A program made the translations under genes and the position numbers. Of a stretch of DNA of 63,888 nucleotides, positions 59,140 through 63,888 are shown one piece after another (positions within the stretch are counted from its first letter, which is position 1; each line of letters opens with the position of its first letter). The notes below the pieces were generated by a model, which had not been told where the DNA came from, did no database searches, and saw only the letters and a list, made by a program, of their open reading frames with translations. This DNA is from RGDT01 sp964630925. GTDB taxonomy: Bacteria > Planctomycetota > Planctomycetia > Gemmatales > Gemmataceae. Where the stretch lies: the NCBI GenBank assembly GCA_964630925.1, contig CAZVZK010000049.1, positions 1 through 63,888 of the forward strand, written 5' to 3'.

Positions 59140-59853
59140 ATGCCGGCGGTCACCTTCCAGGTCCTCGAAGGCATCGACAAGGGCCGTGTCTTCCGCGAGC
59201 TCGCCACCCCGGTGACCATAGGGCGCGAGGAGGGGAACATCCTCCGCCTCAATGACGAGCGCGTGAGCCGCTTCCACGCCAAGGTGCAGTTCGACAACGG
59301 GGAGGTCATCCTCACCGACCTGGAGAGCACCAACGGCACGCGCGTCAACGGCAACGTCGTGCAGATCCGCCGCCTCCAGGCCGGCGACCGCGTCGGCATC
59401 GGACGCTCGCTGCTGCTCTTCGGCTCCGAGCAGGAGATCCGGGCGCGCATGGAGACGCACGCCTCGACGCGTCCCGCCAACGGCCCCGCCGGGCTGACGC
59501 ACGTCGCCCCCGGCACCCTGCAATCCCCCCACGGGGGCATCGGCTCGGACGACCTCGACGTGAAACTCGACCCGACGCAGCACATCACGGCGGAGTCGGG
59601 GAACTTCTCCATCGCCGGGCGGGCGCTCCCGCCGCTGCCCCAGAAATTCTCCCCGTCGCAGGCGGCCCGCCTCGCGGAGATGCTCGACTTCCTGCACCGC
59701 CACCTGATCTCCGCGACGGAGAACATCCGCCCCAACGACGACGCGACCCAGGTGACGCTGTCGTTCAACGACTGGCAGCGCGTCCTGGGCGTGCAGATGC
59801 TGCTGGCGCGGTATGTGCGCGCGGTCGCCGAGCCCGACGCCCTGGTGGAGTGA
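59140..59853 (+). CDS. FHA-domain protein
   Basis: 237 residues from ATG 59140 with AGGAG upstream; the frame is open much further left but overlaps the kinase promoter region. The FHA domain is residues 1-95: VTIGREEGNILRLNDERVSR, FHAKVQF and LESTNGTRVNG give the phosphothreonine-binding G-R, S-R-x-H and N-G. The C-terminus is helical. Lying opposite the kinase gene, it may bind its phosphorylated targets; this is inferred from position. Confidence 0.9.
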   Translation: MPAVTFQVLEGIDKGRVFRELATPVTIGREEGNILRLNDERVSRFHAKVQFDNGEVILTDLESTNGTRVNGNVVQIRRLQAGDRVGIGRSLLLFGSEQEIRARMETHASTRPANGPAGLTHVAPGTLQSPHGGIGSDDLDVKLDPTQHITAESGNFSIAGRALPPLPQKFSPSQAARLAEMLDFLHRHLISATENIRPNDDATQVTLSFNDWQRVLGVQMLLARYVRAVAEPDALVE

Positions 59854-59856
59854 GCC

Positions 59857-61155
59857 TCAGAACAGGCCTTCGAGCGGCTTGCCCGTCGCCAGGGGGTATG
59901 GCCGCTTCGCGTGGTCGTGGATCTCCGTCCCCGGTGCGATGCCGAACCGCCAGAAGATCGTCGCCGCCAGGTCGCCCGGCGTCGCCGGGCTCGACGCCGG
60001 GAACTGGCCCAGGCGGTCACTCGAGCCGTGAACGCCGCCGCCCGCGACGCCGCCGCCGACGAGCAGGACGCTGTGGCACTCCGGCCAGTGGTCGCGGCCG
60101 GCGTTGCCGTTGATCTTCGGCGTCCGCCCGAATTCGCCCGTCACGACGATCAGCGTCTCGTCCAGCATGCCGCGGGCGTCGAGGTCCTCGATGAGGGCGG
60201 ACAGCCCGCGGTCGAGCGGCGGCAGCAGGGTCGTCCTGTGCTGCTCGCAGCATTTGGCGTGGGCGTCCCAGTTCTGCCCCTGCTGCTTGAAGTCGTAGAC
60301 GTTGACGAAGGGCACGCCGGCCTCGACGAGACGCCGCGCGAGGAGGAAGTTCTGCCCACGGATGCGGCTCAGGCCGTCCCAGAAGCCGTAGCGCTCGCGC
60401 ACCCGCGCCGGCTCCTTGTCGATGTCGAGGGCGCGGTGCAGCGCCGGCGAGTCGAGCAGGCGATGCGCCTTTTCGCGCAGCGGGTCCTTCGGCGCCCTGG
60501 CGATGGCGTGGAGCAGCGACCGGCGCGACTCGCGGCGGGGACGGTCCACGCCCTCGGCGGGGCGGAAGGCCTCGGCGCGGTAGCCGGTGCCGTGGCCCTC
60601 GATGAGCAGCGGGTCATAGGCGGGGCCGAGGATGCCGGCGCCCTGGGCGGGGGTGGGGACGACGTTGTTGAACACGAACGGCAGCGACGCGAACGGCACC
60701 TCGCACGGCGGGCGGTGGGCCGCCACGGCGCTGCCATAACTTGGGAAGAACTGGGGGAGTGGGGCGAACAGCTCGCGGTCGGGGCCCTCGATCCGCCGGC
60801 CCGTCAGGGCGTGGATGGAGCCGGCGTCGTGCAGGTGCTCCGCGTGGTGCATGCTGCGGACGATGGCGGCCTTGTGCATCAACCTCGCGAGCCGGGGCAG
60901 ATGCTCCCCGATGCGGACGCCGGTTGCGCTGGTGGCTAAGGGCTTGAATTCCCCCCTGTATTCCGACGGGGCGAGAGGCTTGGGGTCGAACGTCTCCAGG
61001 TGGCTGGGGCCGCCGTAGAGGAAGACGAGGATGCACGCCTTGACTGGCCTGCGGGCCGGTTGCGGCGACAGGGCCGCCTGGGCACGCCACAGCCCGCCGA
61101 GGGTGAGGCCGGCGCCGAGCTGGAGCAGTCGGCGGCGGAGAGGGTCGATGCTCAT
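59857..61155 (-). CDS. DUF1501 family secreted protein
   Basis: 432 residues from ATG 61155. Twin-arginine-like start (DPLRRRLLQLGAGLTLGGLW). The family signature is FLYGGPSHLETFDPKP, with RSMHHAEHLHDAGSIHALTG, YDFKQQGQNWDAHAKCCEQH and TLIVVTGEFGRTPKINGNAG RDHWP, resembling the alkaline-phosphatase-like fold of DUF1501. The family is greatly expanded in planctomycetes, usually next to a DUF1549/DUF1553 cytochrome-like gene; here no such partner is in view. Confidence 0.93.
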   Translation of the reverse strand: MSIDPLRRRLLQLGAGLTLGGLWRAQAALSPQPARRPVKACILVFLYGGPSHLETFDPKPLAPSEYRGEFKPLATSATGVRIGEHLPRLARLMHKAAIVRSMHHAEHLHDAGSIHALTGRRIEGPDRELFAPLPQFFPSYGSAVAAHRPPCEVPFASLPFVFNNVVPTPAQGAGILGPAYDPLLIEGHGTGYRAEAFRPAEGVDRPRRESRRSLLHAIARAPKDPLREKAHRLLDSPALHRALDIDKEPARVRERYGFWDGLSRIRGQNFLLARRLVEAGVPFVNVYDFKQQGQNWDAHAKCCEQHRTTLLPPLDRGLSALIEDLDARGMLDETLIVVTGEFGRTPKINGNAGRDHWPECHSVLLVGGGVAGGGVHGSSDRLGQFPASSPATPGDLAATIFWRFGIAPGTEIHDHAKRPYPLATGKPLEGLF

Positions 61156-61434
61156 TTCGTCTCCTTCGTGACGAGGAAACATTCTACGACGGATCGCGCG
61201 GATGAGCACGGATGAAAGCCGCGCTGGATGGGCCCGGGATGCCCCACGCGGGCGATGTCCGCCGTGGACGCCGGCTCTCGGGCCGCCGGCGCCTGGGATG
61301 GGCCCGCCGCCGCCCGCGGGCTCGCGCTGGCCCACCCCGAGAACGCCCGCCCCGGCCACGATTTCATCCCCCCGCCTTCATCCTCCACGCCCCCGCCCCT
61401 AAGATGCCCCTGCCACCCCCGACAGGAGCCGCCG

Positions 61435-62928
61435 ATGGCCCGCACCGTCCTCCTCGTGCTGCTGCTCGCCCCTACGCTCGCCTGGGGCCAGGACGCGGCC
61501 AGGTTCCTGAAGGAGATGCAGAAGCGCGTGACCGAAGCCGCCGGCAAGGCCGGCCCCTCTGTCGCCTGCGTCCTCGTCTCACGCAGCGACGCCTACGCCG
61601 CCGACCCCCACTGGGGCGTCAAGCCCGACCCCGAGCGCCCCGACCGCCTCGGACGCTTCGACGCCGAGGAGGCCCGCAAGAAGATCCCCCCCGGCGACAA
61701 ACGCGCGCTCCGCAAGATCGACGCCCACGACCTCGGCGCCCGCGGCCACGTCCCCGAGTCCTACGGCGGCGGCATCGTCGTGGACGCCTCCGGCCTCATC
61801 CTCACCAACGCCCACGTCGTCAAGAACGCCACGCGCATCTACGTCCGCCTCGAGGGCAAGCCCGGCTCCTGGGCCGACATCCACGCCTGCGACCCCCGGA
61901 GCGACCTCGCCGTCCTCCGCCTGCTGGACCCGCCCGAAGGCCTCAAGCCCCTGCCCATGGGCGACGGCGGCGTCGTCGAGAAGGGGCAATTCCTCCTCTC
62001 CCTCTCCTTCGGCTACCGCGACTCCGGCCCGTCCGTCAACCACGGCCTGGTCTCCAACCTCCGTCAGCGTGTCCCCGCCCCCGCCGACGAGGACGAGACC
62101 AGCCGTCACAAGCTCACCCTCCACCACTACGGCACCCTCATCCAGACCGACGCCCGCATCACCCCCGGCGTGAGCGGCGGCGCGCTGCTCGACCTCGACG
62201 GCAAGGCCGTCGGCCTGGCCACGGCCCTGGCCGGCGTCAGCGGCGACACCCCCGGCGGCTTCGCCATCCCGCTCGACGTGAGCACGCAGCGGATCATCGA
62301 CGTCCTGAAGAAGGGCCAGGAGGTCGAGTACGGCTTCCTCGGCATCGTCCTCGAGCCGGACCGCTTCGGCGCCGGCCGCGGCATCCGCGTCGGGCGCACC
62401 TCCGCCGGCTCCCCCGCCGCCAAGGCCGGCCTGAAGGCCGGCGACGTCATCGTCGCCGTGGACGGCAACCCCATCCGCAAGAACGACGACCTGTTCCTCC
62501 ACGTCGGCATGGTCCTCGCCGGACGCACGGCCCGCGTCGAGGTCCTCCGCGGCGGCGCGCGTCAGGCCATCAACGTCACCCTCGCCAAGTTCTACGTCCC
62601 CGGCCCCGTGGTGGCGGCCAAACGCCCCCCCGCGAGGTTCGGCCTGCGTGTGGACTGGTCGAGCATCTACGCCCAGCGCAACCCCTTCGCCCTGCTGGGC
62701 CGCGAACGCGACCCCGGCGTCGGCGTCGTCGTCCGCGAGGTGATCCCCGGCAGCCCCGCCGACAAGGCCCGCCTCCAGCCGGACAAGTTCCTCACCCACG
62801 TCAACGGCGTGGCCGTCGCCAACCCCGCGGAGTTCTACGCCGCCATCGCCCGCGCCGGCGACAAGGCCGAGGTCACCATCCTCGTCGGCGAGGGCAAGTC
62901 GGCCACGGTCACGCTGGAGGGCAAGTGA
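61435..62928 (+). CDS. HtrA-like serine protease with two PDZ domains
   Basis: 497 residues from ATG 61435. Signal peptide MARTVLLVLLLAPTLAWG. The trypsin-like fold has His in LTNAHVVKN, Asp in PRSDLAVLRL and Ser in ITPGVSGGALLDLDG. Two PDZ domains follow (VEYGFLGIVLEP..KAGDVIVAVDGNPI and VGVVVREVIPGSPADKARLQ). Expected role: periplasmic quality control or signalling proteolysis. An unusual 60-residue insertion before the His (DPHWGVKPDPERPDRLGR..) resembles no known domain. Overlaps the next gene by one base. Confidence 0.9.
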   Translation: MARTVLLVLLLAPTLAWGQDAARFLKEMQKRVTEAAGKAGPSVACVLVSRSDAYAADPHWGVKPDPERPDRLGRFDAEEARKKIPPGDKRALRKIDAHDLGARGHVPESYGGGIVVDASGLILTNAHVVKNATRIYVRLEGKPGSWADIHACDPRSDLAVLRLLDPPEGLKPLPMGDGGVVEKGQFLLSLSFGYRDSGPSVNHGLVSNLRQRVPAPADEDETSRHKLTLHHYGTLIQTDARITPGVSGGALLDLDGKAVGLATALAGVSGDTPGGFAIPLDVSTQRIIDVLKKGQEVEYGFLGIVLEPDRFGAGRGIRVGRTSAGSPAAKAGLKAGDVIVAVDGNPIRKNDDLFLHVGMVLAGRTARVEVLRGGARQAINVTLAKFYVPGPVVAAKRPPARFGLRVDWSSIYAQRNPFALLGRERDPGVGVVVREVIPGSPADKARLQPDKFLTHVNGVAVANPAEFYAAIARAGDKAEVTILVGEGKSATVTLEGK

Positions 62929-63740
62929 TGCGCTACGCCATCTGCAACGAGACCTACGGCGATTGGGACCACCTCCGCGTCTGCAAGCATGCGGCCTCCG
63001 TCGGCTACACCGGCCTGGAGATCGCGCCATTCACGCTGGCCCCGCGCATCACCGACGTGCCCGCGGACCGCCGCGCCCTGCTCCGCAAGCAGGCCGAGGA
63101 CTGCGGCCTGAAGATCATCGGCCTGCACTGGCTCCTGGCGAAGACGGCGGGCCTGTCGATCACGTCGCCGGAAGAGGCCGTGCGCGAGGGGACGGCGGCG
63201 TACCTGGGCGAATTGGCCCGCTGCTGCGCCGACCTGGGCGGCGACATCATGGTCTTCGGCTCGCCGGCACAGCGGCGCGTGCCGGAGGGCGCGACGAGGG
63301 AGCAGGCCGCCGGGTGGGCGGCCGACACCTTCCGCCGGGCCGCCCCGGCCATCGAGGACGCCGGGGTCAAGCTGTGCGTCGAGCCGCTGTCGCCGCCGGA
63401 CGCCGACCTGATCAACACGGCGGCGGAGGGCGAGGAGATGATCGCCCGCGTCGGCAGCCCGGCGTTCAAACTCCACCTGGACGTGAAGGCGATGAGCACG
63501 GACGAGGCGCCGGCGCCCGACCTGATCCGCAGGCACCGGGCGTCGATGTATCACTTCCACGCCAACGACCCGAACCTGCGCGGCCCCGGCTTCGGCGCGA
63601 CGGACTTCGTGCCGATCTTCCGGGCGCTGCAGGACATTGACTATCGGGGGTGGGTGTCGGTCGAGGTGTTCGACTACACGCCGGACGCGGAGACCATCGC
63701 GTCGAAGAGCATCGAGTACATGCGGCGGTGCGCGGGGTGA
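62928..63740 (+). CDS. Sugar phosphate isomerase/epimerase (xylose isomerase-like TIM barrel)
   Basis: 270 residues. The barrel has the usual metal ligands: Glu in VEPLSPPDAD, Asp in LHLDVKAM, His in MYHFHANDPN and Glu in WVSVEVFDY. Start RYAICNETYGDWDHLRVCKH is typical. Catalyses an isomerisation or epimerisation of a small sugar or keto sugar; substrate unknown. Coupled to the protease upstream (TGATG). Confidence 0.88.
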   Translation: MRYAICNETYGDWDHLRVCKHAASVGYTGLEIAPFTLAPRITDVPADRRALLRKQAEDCGLKIIGLHWLLAKTAGLSITSPEEAVREGTAAYLGELARCCADLGGDIMVFGSPAQRRVPEGATREQAAGWAADTFRRAAPAIEDAGVKLCVEPLSPPDADLINTAAEGEEMIARVGSPAFKLHLDVKAMSTDEAPAPDLIRRHRASMYHFHANDPNLRGPGFGATDFVPIFRALQDIDYRGWVSVEVFDYTPDAETIASKSIEYMRRCAG

Positions 63741-63741
63741 C

Positions 63742-63857
63742 GCCCACCCCTGAAGGGGTGGGCTACAAACCCAAGGCCCCTGAAGGGGCCTGAAGACGAG
63801 CAATGACCTGCTCCCAGCCCCCTTTAGGGGGCTTTCGGTTCGTAGCCCACCCCTTCA
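63742..63857. repeat. Composite palindromic repeat
   Basis: Three small hairpins (63742-63763 GCCCACCCCtgaAGGGGTGGGC; 63775-63790 GGCCCCTGAAGGGGCC; 63817-63832 GCCCCCTTTAGGGGGC) inside an outer inverted repeat TGAAGGGGTGGGCTAC / GTAGCCCACCCCTTCA. It looks like a small MITE-like unit after the last gene; it may also end transcription. Confidence 0.6.
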
Positions 63858-63888
63858 GAGTCTATTGCAAGGAAGACGTAAGTCCTTG

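Overview
The window looks like a piece of a Planctomycetota chromosome, most like the Gemmataceae. The DNA is very GC-rich. Several genes carry lineage-typical families: a TIGR03000-type domain fused to a methyltransferase, a DUF1580-type protein, a DUF1501 protein, a Ser/Thr kinase with a TPR tail, and two surface proteins with the N-terminal LExLExR..PA motif. Assignments rest on reading motifs by eye; no database search was possible.

The dominant structure is a mobile element of about 27.1 kb (1084-28182) integrated into the 3' end of a tRNA-Cys gene. The intact tRNA-Cys (28136-28207, minus) sits at the right end. A perfect 48-nt copy of its 3' part sits at 1084-1131. A tyrosine recombinase starts 131 nt from the tRNA, and CTCAGTA motifs lie just inside both ends. 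From left to right the element carries: (a) a cargo block at 1562-10100 with a Type III-like restriction-modification pair (mod, res), followed by a tightly packed two-gene cassette: a four-helix membrane protein with a deoxyribosyltransferase/SLOG-like domain, and a PEP-synthase-like protein. That cassette is the best candidate for an undescribed system. (b) A replication-like block at 10709-18767, minus strand, with a phage-type HTH protein, a NrS-1-like primase-polymerase, small HTH/DUF1580 proteins and a full DnaE-type polymerase. Between the last two lie 10-bp tandem repeats. (c) An accessory block at 18995-26032 with small coiled proteins, two paralogous Cys-rich proteins, a HExxH protease-like protein, a NUMOD3/Myb-like protein, a YkgJ-type protein and an RRM protein. 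(d) The integrase. SRAP fragments 3.7 kb apart and a leftover integrase 3' end at 22808-22841 suggest that two related elements accreted here. No conjugation or virion genes are visible.

Right of the tRNA the chromosome is ordinary: DUF983, two zinc-binding membrane proteins, purL, serA with a class V aminotransferase, a RAYT-type transposase among its REP-like repeats, TPR and CotH proteins, an oxidoreductase with pgsA, two aldo/keto reductases, a parvulin, an MFS transporter, a HemN-like radical SAM enzyme, a surface protein, a kinase facing an FHA protein, DUF1501, an HtrA-like protease and a sugar isomerase. Three families of palindromic repeats lie between these genes. Two of them extend into coding sequence: one joins the RAYT and aminotransferase reading frames, and one supplies the N-terminus of pgsA.

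Start codons were chosen by ribosome-binding site and family start. Where the longest frame begins earlier, the entry says so.
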